Source of the DNA: Rostratula benghalensis
Lineage: Eukaryota > Chordata > Aves > Charadriiformes > Rostratulidae
Length of the DNA: 64,000 bases
Direction of reading: 5' to 3'
NCBI GenBank assembly: GCA_013399305.1
Contig: VXAI01000180.1
Span: forward strand, 1,462,221-1,526,220
Below are positions 1 to 10,052 of the stretch, one piece after another. The notes beneath the pieces are model-generated. The model was not told where the DNA came from, ran no database searches, and saw only the letters and a program-made list of their open reading frames with translations. Position 1 is the first letter of the stretch; every line of letters starts with the position of its first letter. Made by a program: the position numbers and the translations under genes.

Positions 1-495
1 ACTTCTTACATTCCATTTTGTGCCTGTTCCCTCTTGTCCTGTCCCTGGGCACCACTGAGAAAAGCCTGGCCCCATCCTCCTGACACCCACCCTTGAAGTA
101 TTTCTAGGTGTTGATCAGAACCCTCCTTAGCCTTCCCTTCTCCAGGTGAAAATGACCCAAGTCCCTCAGTCTTTCCCTCATAACAGAGATGCTCCAGGCC
201 CCTCATTATCTTTGTAGCCCTCTGGGGCAGGATGACCTCCCTCCACCTGCTGGTCACACTCTTCCTGATGCCCCCCTAGGGTGCCGTTGGCCTCCTTGGC
301 CACCAGGGCCCATTGCTGGCTCATGGGCATCCTGTTGTCCCCCAGGACTCCCAGGTCTTTTTTTCCTCAGAGCTGCTCTCCAGCAGGTCACCCCCAACCT
401 GTCCTGGTGCAGGGGGTTCTTCCTCCCCAGGTGCAGCACCTACACTGGCCCTGGTTGGATTTCATCGGGTTCCTCTCTGCCCAACTCTCCAGGTT
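1..495 (-). mobile_element. CR1 LINE fragment, cut by the left window edge
   Basis: On the minus strand this matches the C-terminal part of CR1 ORF2 (reverse transcriptase), with a decayed VLHLGRNNP-like thumb segment near 420-440 and the [12 protein letters not shown] block near 160-190. Its 3' end is off the window. Many stops and frameshifts show it is dead. The 5' truncation is near 495, after the segment reading as the 'WAERNLMKFN'-type block. Confidence 0.9.
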
Positions 496-879
496 GCCCT
501 CTCTTCTCCATCCCTCACTAGACTATAGCTCACCGCTCCTGTAGATCTTTATCTTCCATTTGTGCCAAAGCATTGGTGGATTTTACAGACGATGGTCTGC
601 TGGGCCTTTCACTCCTGTCTTCTTCTGGGGTGAAGAGCACCGAGCACGGAACAGAAGGGAAAAAGAGGGTATGAGAAGCTTTTCTTTACGTACCCAAGGT
701 GTACATCCAGCCCCCTGGCTTCTCTGCCCTGCTTTTATCTCTTGCCGAGACGATAGAGCGTGTTTCCAGCTCCTTAGACTGGGCTGCTCACGCATGCAGT
801 TTAGCTCCCACAATAACTCTCCTGGGGGATATTAACCCAGCCTTGGATTACCTTTCTAAAAGGGGTAATCAGACTTGGT

Positions 880-1150
880 CCCCGCGGGACCTTCCGGCTG
901 GACTTGCCGCTTGCTCTCTGCTCGCGGGGGCCGAGGCGGAGGAGGAAGCTGATGAGCTTTGACAAGGAGCGGTTGCTTACGTCAGGTCTGGAGTTGGGGG
1001 GACCCGTGTCCCTCTCCCTCCATCCTGCCTTCTCCTGCTGCTCCCCCGCCGTGTGCCATGAAGAAGAGCCACAGGAGCAGGCGCCAGCTCCGCGGGGTTC
1101 CCCCAGGCGCTGCCCGTTGGCCGGGGAGGAGACGCACACGCTCTGTTTGC
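880..1150. promoter_or_regulatory. CpG-island-like segment, candidate upstream promoter
   Basis: I count about 22 CpG dinucleotides in 270 bases of roughly 65% G+C, giving an observed/expected ratio near 0.75, far above the surrounding sequence. It includes a CRE-like TTACGTCA at about 977 and GC-rich boxes but no clear TATA box. It lies 5.1 kb upstream of the first coding exon on the same strand. A strong donor-like AAAA|GTAAGTT occurs at 1500, which could end a non-coding first exon. Promoter function is inferred only from composition and position. Confidence 0.35.
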
Positions 1151-2457
1151 GTACCTTCTCCAGCTGCACGTGGCTTTCCTCCCCTTGCTTTTTAATCCTT
1201 AACTTCCTTACCCCAGCCATTCCTGCAGGGCTTGACCTGGCTGCCTCCTATAACGTTCCCTCTCCTCTAAAATTAAAAAAAAAAAGCGCTGTTGTAGGCT
1301 GCTGTTTTCATATACGACCAGAACTGCCAGTCACATAGCTGCCATTAACCTTCCCTTTTTCTCCTCTCTACAGAAGAATACAGGAATTTCTCCGGCCTAC
1401 TGTAAGAATACAGTTTATTTCTTGAGATGTGCTCTGATAGCTCTAAGTTATTTGCAGTACTTTAGGATCCTTGTATGGAAAGCGCCAGGGAATTGAAAAG
1501 TAAGTTAAGGGAAAGGGGGGGGGGGGGGAAGAAAAAATAGTCAAAAAGAAAAAATAGTTCTACTGAGAACTCATTTTACACATGAAAAAAATGCTGTTTT
1601 TTACATGTAATGTTATAGTTAGCAATTCAGTATAGCAATTCAATATGTTTTACTGGCCTATGTGCTGAATTCATCCCTCAGAGGCAGGCAGGCATACTGA
1701 GAGCTTGTGTGTCTGTGCTGACGCATTTTTGGGTTAAACTTAACATACTTTGATTTCCAATTTCAGTGTTTATTACTCTGACTTGTGGGCCACTGGAAGC
1801 ATTGCATAGCACGGCTGAAATGCAGAAATGTACCTGTATATGGCAACAACGAGAACTTGCAGAATTTGTATTTTAATAGGGCAGTCTGTTGTACGTCTGA
1901 AAACGCTGTTGGTGTAAGGAACTGTACTTGAGCTATCGGGGTCTTTTGAACTGTGGCTTTTCCCCCCTCAAATTATACAACAGTTTGCTGCTCAGGGTGG
2001 CAGTTGCTTAAACCTACCCCTGGTTGGAGCTGCATACGTGGCTTAGGAAGAATAACGTGAAGTTGCCTTCCGTTGCCTCAGCCCCTTCCTCCACTGCGTG
2101 CCCTCCTGTCCCCACCTGCATCCTGTTGCCTTCAGGTTCTGCCTTTGAAAACAAACGTTGTAAGAACGAGTTGCAGGGTTGCTCTTGCTTCTCAGGGCTT
2201 CTGGGATCCCACTTTAGGGAGAGAATGGGATGGGTTCTTTGAGAAAACTCGGTGACCTGGATCTTTGTGCAGCACCCCTGTCCTTTTCACCCTTGACTCG
2301 CTGCTGGCCTAACACGGAGCAGTTTCAAATCGGTTTCTAGTTCTTCATTTGCATTATGAAAATTGCTTACTAAAGTGGAAGCTTTTCACACCAGGGCATT
2401 GTGCCTTCCTGATTTGACTGGGGGGTGTCTCATGCACTCTGTACCGTCCCAGAATAA
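1150..2457. other. Upstream non-coding DNA, no gene seen
   Basis: No coding signal or recognised repeat is present. There is a 14-base G run at 1515-1528 and a good donor-like GTAAGTT at 1500. The rest is ordinary AT-leaning sequence. Confidence 0.6.
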
Positions 2458-2850
2458 ATCACAGAATGGTATGGGGTCGGAAGGGACCTCTGGAGATCAT
2501 CCAGTCCAACCCCTCTGCCAAAGCAGGTCCACCCAGAGCAGGTCCCACAGGAACGTGTCCAGGAGGGGTTGGAATGTCTCCAGAGATGGAAACTCCACCA
2601 CCTCTCTGGGCAGCCTCTGCCAGGGCTCTGCCACCCTCACAGCAAAGAAATTCCTCCTCATGTTGAGATGGAACTTCTCCTGTTCCAGTTTGTGCCTGTT
2701 CCCTCTTGTCCTGTCCCTGGGCACCACTGAGAAAAGCCTGGCCCCATCTTCCTGACACCCACCCTTGAAGTCTTTCTAGGTGTTGATCAGATCCCCCCTC
2801 AGCCTTCATCTTCTCCAGACTAAAAAGCCCCAAGTCCCTCAGCCTGGCCC
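2458..2850 (-). mobile_element. CR1 LINE, 5'-truncated copy (tail type A)
   Basis: The minus-strand 3' end reads out here as ATCACAGAATGG then TTGGAAGGGACC-like sequence, the inverted CR1 terminus. About 390 bases remain: the ORF2 C-terminal '[10 protein letters not shown]...[10 protein letters not shown]' region and the 3' UTR. It has been truncated just inside the EERLRDLG block. Frames are broken. Confidence 0.93.
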
Positions 2851-5800
2851 CTGGTACACTAGGTAATTTGTAAAAGATTAGGGAATTAGTAATTGCTAGC
2901 ACTGGAGATGGCAGACATTTCTTTGCCATCATAATTCTGCAATGACGGCTAAACGTCTGCTTCAGCCTCAACAGAGTATTTGTTTCTGGCATTGCCAAGT
3001 AGGTAGAACATGAAACTGAAGTGTCTTTTGGATCCTGCATTTGCTCTGTAAGATGATAAACTGAGAAGAAGAAATCAGCATGCTTGATTAGGATATCCTC
3101 TGAGAAACAGCAAGAAATTTGCAGTGATGACTTTTATATGTGCTTTCCAGTGTTCAGGCAATGCTGGTGCCTCTGAGTTGGTCTTCTCCTGGTGGGAAAA
3201 GTGGAACTGCAGCCGTTTGTATCAGTTAAAGACACATTGTAGTTCCTTTGCTCTGTGTTTTCTGACTTTGTAAGCCATATATTCCTTAACACTCACAAAT
3301 ACAGAGGAGGTCGGTGGTAGCCTGCGTTCAAAACGGGTCGCATTGAAACTGTCCCCTGATTGCCGTGGTGGCCTTGGGAGTGCAAATGCTCATTTTCCAC
3401 AGCGGAGTTTGAACGTACCATCACCTTTCCTTGGCTTTTCTTAAACCATTTGCTTGCTTTCCTCGTGACTCTTTAAGATGGACCACAAGTTGCTAAAGCA
3501 AAATGAAGATTAATACCCACATTTTGTATGTGAGGGTGGAAGTTGTCTCCAAATTTATTTCTGCGTGATGCCTTTTTGCTTTCCTTGCTTCTGCCAGCGG
3601 TCACAAATCAAGGTTTTCTCTCCAGCATCCATTGTGAGCTTTGGAGTTAGCTGAGGTTTTGGGCTGCGAGTTGCCTTCCCTTTGCCTCTCACAGGGAGAG
3701 GTAACAGTCCTCCCAGTTGCTTCCCTGTCTTCCCAGTCAAAAGCAAGTGTGTTGGCCCACGGGTTAGGTGGACTTTGTGGTTTTTCTAGGTCTTCCTTCT
3801 CTCTATAGACATGTGGCCTACAGATGATTTTGGTTTTCAGGAAAACCACAGAAGAAACATGATGGGGAGCAAAATAAAGCTGTTGAAAAGGACTTACTCA
3901 TCTGAAGCTCTCTTCAGTCAACTTTGTCTGGCAGGAGCTGCTGCTGCTGCACTTTTTTTTGTGTTACTGCCAGGATCCTCATGCTCTGGCTGAGGCTTCC
4001 AGCAGCCATCCCTCCCTCCCTCCCGCCAGGGCTGTGGAGCCGTGCCATGGAATGCCGGGAGAAGGCTGTCAGTCAAGCACAGGGTCAGCCAGCTCTGCTG
4101 AAGTCCTCGTGGGTGGCTTTAATACCAAACCCTCACCCAGCTGAGGCTACTTCTGCTGAGGAGGTGGGAAACCCCATCAAGCAAAACGCTGCCTGAGGTG
4201 CGGGTTTCGTATTTGACCGTGGAGGTGGATTAACAGCTCATTGCTGCCAACAAGTCTCGCTTCTCCTCCCTGCTCCAAGTCCCTGTTGTGCCACCTCTGG
4301 GAATCTCTTTGACTTGGATGTGGTTATAAAAACCCAAACCACCAGGTGACCGAAAATCCCTTTTTGCTGGCTGGTTGAGGCCCTGTGAAGTGCCAGAGGA
4401 GAAGTGGCAGGGACTTTGTGTCTGCTCAAGCTCTACCAGGGGGAACACCAGCCAAAAATGAATGTCTGGTTATTCTTAATGACCAGCGTGCTTTAATTGT
4501 GTTTATTCCTGGTGCCTGTAATGTACGAATGCAGACAGTACCACTTGGCCTTTCTTAATCACGTTGTTGAGTCTTTCAAGGCACTTCCTGCAAACTCAGT
4601 TTTATTTATAGACTGCCCATTGTCTTATTTACTGCCTTGTGCTTTGCTTTACTGGTGATGGGTGATCCTGCTGCCATCAGAACTCCCGTCGTCAGAGATT
4701 AATTGCTGGAGTGCTCAAGTTCTTAAGCTGCTTTCATAGGATGTGTTGAGGATGCTGCGTAGCACGTGGCAGGGTTTGTGAACACAGAGGGGCTGAGCCT
4801 CGTGGGTAGTGCAGAGGACACAAAAAGGGAAAGGTAGATTCATATACGTGGCGGTTGGACCAATGGGTTATGAAACTTTGTGATGGAGGGATGGTTTTGT
4901 GATTTTTGTTCAGGCTGGTGTGAGTTTTCGCTTCTGCTTTTGGACTCGGTGAGTTGAAGCAGCAGCTGACGGTGGTCAGAGCCTTAGTTTTTCAATTTTT
5001 TTTTTTTTCTTCTTTTCCTGTACCTGTTTGTGGCTTTTGGATGACGGGTTGAGCATTCTGTCAGCTCCTCTCCTTGCCTTAGCTCTTTTCAAAGGGTATC
5101 TATGCAAGCATGTGTCCGTGCTTTCACAACTTCCTTCTCTTTTCTGCTGAGACTGCGCCTCTGGGGGATTTCTACAGCTCCTCTCCTTTTGTCCATGTAA
5201 GTGATGGCATTTTGCTGGGTCTGGGCAGGGCAGGGTGGACTTGGCAAAGCCAAGCCAGGGAGCTGACAGCCTGGGTTGCCCTGCCTGAGAACTGCAGAAC
5301 TCTCCCCCCTCAGTGGCAGTCCTCCTGCCACCGGGCTGGGAGAGGTGGCTTGTGCAGGCTCAGAAGGGCACTGCGTCTGCTTCAGAAATGTCTGTCGTCG
5401 CTGCGAGGTTACAAACTTGGAGCAGAAAAGTGATTTTCTGCAAAACCCCGAGGATTTGAGTTTTTCCCCTGTCTTTTCCCTTCCCCCGGATGCACAGCCG
5501 GTGCTGTGAGAGCCGATTGATATTCATATTCTTGCAGGACTCTGATGTTTTACATTGCATCACTGTTAACGTATACCATAGCTCCGTGCATTCCTGTGTC
5601 TGAGATGTACCCTAAAGAAGTATTTACCTATGGATATCTCCGGATCCCTTAGGTGAGGGTGTGTGTGTGTTGTGTATGTATATGTGGAAACTGCTGTGTG
5701 TTCTGCCTTCTTCCTGACATCCTGGTTGCTATAGTGCAGTGATCTATTTGTGAACACCCAGAAGATCATTGCTATAGTTAAAAGAAACAGCATGTTTCCT

Positions 5801-6259
5801 GGCCATAACTTCCTGGGTGATGTCTTCTCCTGGAGCACCAGCTTTAACCCCTTTGGTCACATTCTGGGGGTGACACCGTAACGGGAGTGTGTGCTAGTTG
5901 TTGCTTCCCTCCCCTTCCCTCCTGCCCCCCCCCCCCAGCATATTTAATAATCTTTGAAAATAGAGAAACTATTTTCAATCTAATGCATGTTTATTATTCG
6001 CTGTACATTTCAGTGCTTCAGCCATCTTTCTACCAGCAGGCTGTCGAGCTGCGCCGGGGGATTGTGGTGTTTGTGTCCTGTGTTCGCTCCCTGTAATAGG
6101 TGCTGTCCTTCTGCTCTTCCACACACACACAGACACACATCTCTCATCCACCTGCCTGCCCAGGGAGATGAAGAAACAGCAGCGTTGGAGTTCTATCTGA
6201 ACTGCTCTGTGATGATTTTTATTTTAATTCCACCCCCCCCCCTGCCTTTCTCCCCGCAG
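2851..6259. other. CR1-free upstream region before the first coding exon
   Basis: About 3.4 kb without recognisable repeats or a second gene. It contains short GT-rich sequence near 5655-5690, a 14-base C run near 5924 and the polypyrimidine tract that serves the 6259 acceptor. If earlier ELMO1 exons exist to the left, this stretch is the 3' part of the intron before coding exon 1. Confidence 0.6.
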
Positions 6260-6336
6260 GTGTGAATGAGAAGAGACTCTTCTTCTGCAGCATTTAGTGT
6301 CCAGTCCTACTGGCTCCGAAGAGCAGCGGTGTCGCA
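6260..6336 (+). other. ELMO1: ELMO1 5' untranslated part of the first coding exon
   Basis: A C-rich tract ending TTTCTCCCCGCAG (AG at 6258-6259) makes a good acceptor, so this exon probably begins at 6260 and carries 77 bases of leader before the ATG. The translational context at 6337 has G at -3 and C at +4, which is adequate but not optimal. A second acceptor-like CTTCTTCTGCAG ends at 6290, inside the leader. Where transcription starts upstream cannot be read from the sequence; at least one more 5' exon must exist if the 6259 acceptor is used. Confidence 0.7.
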
Positions 6337-6358
6337 ATGCCCCCTCCTGCTGATATAG
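6266..6358 (+). promoter_or_regulatory. Upstream ORF overlapping the ELMO1 start codon
   Basis: An ATG at 6266 opens a 30-codon frame that ends at TAG 6356-6358. It is out of frame with ELMO1 and runs past the main ATG at 6337. Its context is weak (T at -3, A at +4), so most ribosomes would be expected to pass it. An overlapping uORF of this form usually lowers main-ORF translation, which is an inference here. It is removed if the 6290 acceptor is used. Confidence 0.4.
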
Positions 6359-6414
6359 TGAAGGTGGCCATCGAGTGGCCAGGGGCCTTCCCCAAGTTAA
6401 TGGAAATAGATCAA
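6337..6414 (+). CDS. ELMO1: ELMO1 coding exon 1 (residues 1-26)
   Basis: This exon supplies the first 26 residues, beginning [16 protein letters not shown] and ending MEIDQ, followed by the consensus donor GTAAGT at 6415 (phase 0). These residues form the first strand region of the ubiquitin-like Ras-binding domain (about residues 1-113) that binds GTP-loaded RhoG. The start is chosen because the [11 protein letters not shown] opening is the known N-terminus of ELMO1, and no in-frame ATG precedes it inside the exon. Residue 18 is Phe (codon TTC) where mammalian ELMO1, as I recall it, has Tyr. The frame stays open past the donor to 6579, but that extension is intronic and unlike ELMO proteins. 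The nearest CR1 copies lie about 3.5 kb upstream and 2.6 kb downstream. Confidence 0.97.
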
Positions 6415-6690
6415 GTAAGTGCCTGCCTTGGGGTGCGCGGCGGCCCCCGCCTGTCAATGAGTTGTTCTCTGCACGTGTGTGTCTCTGGGCTTGTGTTCAC
6501 CGAGACACACACGTATGTTTCTGTGGCTGTGTGGGCTTCTTGCAAGGGCTATAATTCTATCACTGCTTGGCATGTTTAGCTGGGTAGGTTTTTTGTTGGT
6601 TTTTTTTTTTATTTGCTTTTTCTTTTTAACCTGCTGCTTTAAAAAAGGCATTTACTGCTCGTGTGACCCACTTAACGCTTTTGTGCCTTA

Positions 6691-6775
6691 CTTTGTTCAA
6701 CTGTAATCTTTGTTCAACTGTAATCTTTGTTCAACTGTAATCTTTGTTCAACTGTAATCTTTGTTCAACTGTAAT
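6691..6775. repeat. Perfect 17-bp minisatellite, five copies
   Basis: The unit CTTTGTTCAACTGTAAT is repeated five times head to tail with no mismatch (85 bases). It lies 277 bases downstream of the coding exon 1 donor. Complete identity of all copies points to a recent or still-mutating array. Confidence 0.97.
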
Positions 6776-8969
6776 ATGGGGGTAATGATGTTACCTCTGG
6801 GTGGAAAGTCTTCAGGTTTTCAGTCGGTGCTTTGCATTTGGAGTAGGATCACACCAAGGGACTGCAGCAAGTGCAGGTTTTGGAACTCGAGGTAGCAAGC
6901 AGCAGGCTCTTTGCTGTTTCATACAGGGATCTTGGGGCTTTTCTTGTTTAGCTGGTTATTTCTCATGCAGTGGCCTCACAGACTGATTGTAGTCAGTGGA
7001 CAGAAGGTAAAAAATTCTAAATTATGAATGAAAGACTATTGTAGGAAATGGGGGAGGGAGGAGAGATGGGGAGGGGAGAACAAACCAAATCAAGTTATAC
7101 AAGTGCTGTGTTTTACATTCTGGACTTCTCTGAGGTTGTTTTTGTGGCACGTGTATTAATATTAAAAGCAACCTCTTTAATATTTAACAGCTTACCCATA
7201 ACGTTTGGAAATTGTACAGCATATTACCTGTTCAGAATAATGAGGATTTCTGTAAATAGTACTTGGAGTGAGGGAAAACATTTCATAACGTGCTTTAGAC
7301 CCTAGTGTGTCTGGGGACCAAGTAGTACATCATAAAGCTCTACTGGAGAGGACAAAAATCTGAATCGGTGCTGAAAATGTTTTCCTGAAATGGGATTCTA
7401 ATTTCTTCCCGCAGTGCAATCAGTTTCACTTCTAGTTAACCCTTCTGTGGCGTGTGCCTGGGGAATTCCTGGGTGAACTTTGGGGAAATGTGGAAGTAGA
7501 GGGCGGCTGGAATAACAGCACTGTGATTTTTCGGAGCTGGGAAAGCCCCTTTAGGGGAAAAGGGGTGTTCCCAAGTGGGTAGCACTTTGTAGTTTGATTT
7601 CCAGACCTGCCAAAACCTTCTCCATTTTCCATTTGCTGAAATTTTTTAGTAACCGTGTGTCTACAGATACAGAATCTCTTGCCTTCTGGAGTGAAGGAGG
7701 TTTTACTTTCTTCTTCTTACATAACAAATGGTAGACACCCTGCACACTGTGTTTGGGGAAAGGTGCTTATTAGTCATGATGAACAGCAGCTTTTTGCTCC
7801 CAAGTGTACTGGGGACAAAACTGAAGAAATATTACGCAGCCTCTTTCCAAACAGCAGTAAAATCATATCAAAATGACTCTGTTTAATTTACAAAACAGCT
7901 TAAAGTAACTAAAAAACCCCCCACCCTCATATCTTACCTGAAATACTAGCTTCCTGTCCTGGAACCTTGTTTTTACTTTTATTATAGAAGATTTAGAGGG
8001 GACAAGAAAGCAATGCTGACTTAATATTGGATAGAACTCTTCCATCCCAGCCTGCCAGGTTGTCTTCAAGCTTCCGTGTGCTACTTCATGGGGAGGAGGG
8101 CAAAAAAGAGGGGAAAATAAGGTTGAAAATGAGAAGACTAACAGCAGCCTGCTCCTGGTTGAGGGGGAAGTGGAGGAATGAAGTTTGAGCGTTTCATCTC
8201 CCACCTTTCTGAGGAAGGTGGGAATGAGCCCTGAGAACATCCAGGGCGATACGTGCTTTAAACCACACAGCTCTGCCTTGGGTTTGCTTAAACCTGACAT
8301 TTCCCCGGTCTCTTTCCTTGAAAAACATCCCTTTAGTTGAGGAGCTGTAGTGGAGGAGATGATTCATGCCTCAGATGGCCAGCTGGCAGAGGTGATAAAG
8401 GTGAGGAGGGAAAAGGGAGGCAGAAAAGAGAAATGGCTTGCCCATTGACCAGCCATTGCAGTCGCTGCCTGTCTCCCAGGTGGGTTCTGCTCATTCCAAC
8501 ACCATTTGAGAGCTGTCCAGAAATACCTAAAAATTTTGCCTTACCCGTTTCCTCCCTCTCTGGTCCCATACTGGCAAGTTGATTATTTAAAAGAACAGCA
8601 ACAACAAGAAAAAGCCCGCTGGCTGTACCTTGGTGCAAGAGGAGACCATATTATCAAAATAAGGAGATGTCACTGTGAAGCCATGGTGATTGATAAGGGT
8701 GTACTGGGGTGTGTTGGGCTGAAAAGAGCTCATTTTTTTCCCCACGAAATATTATTAAACTTTACATTAAAAAGCTCCCTTTCAGGCACATGACTGCTGA
8801 CAACCTGGACTTCATGAAGCACAGAGATTTTTCTAGTTGATGCTTCCCACTACATTTCTGTAGGTTTCTCAGGGTTCATCAATGGCAGTTTTGACTTTAA
8901 TCATACTGAATTAGTCTCACTGAGTTTGAGAGAAATTTTGTCAGCACAATTGATATGTAATTGTGGACT

Positions 8970-9375
8970 ACAAAGGTGATGAGGAGCTTGGAGCATCTCT
9001 CTGAGGAAAGGCTGAGGGACATGGGTCTTATTAGTCTGGAGAAGAGAAGGCTGAGGGGGGATCTGATCAACACCTTCCAGGGAGGGTGACAAGAAGACAA
9101 AGGTGACTTTTTCTGTGGTCCTCAGTGACAGGACAACAGGGAACAGGCACAAAATTGAACATTAGAAGTTCCATCTCAACATGAGGAGGAACTTGTTTCC
9201 TGTGAGGGTGGCAGAGCCCTGGCAGAGGCTGCCCAGAGAGGTGGTGGAGTCTCCAGCTCTGGAGACATTCCAAACCCTGCGTGGACATGTTCCTGTGGGC
9301 CCTGTTTTGGCAGGGGGTTGGACAAGAAGGTCTCCAGAGGTCCCTTCCAACCCCCTATCATTCTGTGATTTTGTG
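8970..9375 (+). mobile_element. CR1 LINE, 5'-truncated sense copy (tail type A)
   Basis: Sense-oriented CR1 starting in the [13 protein letters not shown] block, running through the '[20 protein letters not shown]' region and ending with TCCCTTCCAACC then ATTCTGTGATTTTGTG. Disrupted by frameshifts. It faces the antisense copy at 9682-10052. Confidence 0.93.
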
Positions 9376-9681
9376 TAATCAGGTGTTTTCCAAAACTGTC
9401 CTCTGTGCCTAACCTTTCTTCTCATTCTTTGAAATGTACTATTTGATGTCAGGCTTTTACAACTGTTTTTTTTTCTCCTGGAAAGTTGCTTAAACTGCCT
9501 TGTGTTTTTGCTGCCCTCTTTCATACCAGGAGGGGACTAATTAAGTTCTTGACTCTTCCTCCCTGCATAAATCCCTACTGGCAATGTTAGTGTTGTGGTC
9601 AAAATGCATTTTTAATGAGAAGATTTGATTATGACTTTAAGAACTGGGTATAGGGATGATCTTCCACTTCTAAGTCTTCCT

Positions 9682-10052
9682 GTCACAGAATGATCTGGGG
9701 TTGGAAGAGATCTCTGGAGATCATCTACTCCAACCCCCCTCTGCCAAAGCAGGTGCACCCACAGCAGGTCCCACAGGAACATGTCCAGGAGGGTTGGGAA
9801 TGTTTCCAGAGCTGGAGACTCCACTCTGGGCAGCCTCTGCCAGGGCTCTACCACCCTCAAAGGGAAGAATTTCCTCTTCAAGTTTAGATGGAACTTCTTC
9901 CAGAATCACAGAATCACTCAGGTTGGAAGAGACCCTTGGGATCATGGAGTCCAACCATCAGCCCCACTCTACAAATTCCTCCCCTACACCAGATCCCCCA
10001 ACACCACAGTGTTATGTTCCAGTTTGTGCCTGTTCCCTCTAGTCCTGTCCTG
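9682..10052 (-). mobile_element. CR1 LINE, antisense copy interrupted by a second CR1
   Basis: The 3' terminus is at the left (TCACAGAATGATC, GGTTGGAAGAGATC). The copy runs to AACTTCTTCCAG at 9902, is broken by another CR1 tail, and resumes at about 10013-10016 with GTTCCAGTTTGTGCC, ending near 10052. Part of the duplex region is shortened: AGGTGG is missing from the GAGAGGTGGTGGAG segment relative to sibling copies. Confidence 0.9.
9903..10012 (-). mobile_element. CR1 3' tail nested inside another CR1 (tail type F)
   Basis: About 110 bases starting AGAATCACAGAATCACTCAG and continuing with a GACCCTTGGGATCATGG core, a different 3'-tail type from its host. It is truncated after CCCAACACCACA. 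TTCCAG occurs at both edges of the insertion, possibly a very short target duplication. Confidence 0.85.

Noticed and set aside
904..1338. A 144-codon frame over the CpG-rich block
   Set aside because: G+C-rich sequence has few stop codons. The peptide has no recognisable domain, and a competing 139-codon frame covers the opposite strand.
6415..6579. Extension of the exon 1 reading frame past the donor to a stop at 6579
   Set aside because: The downstream residues do not match ELMO1, and a consensus GTAAGT donor sits at the point where homology ends.
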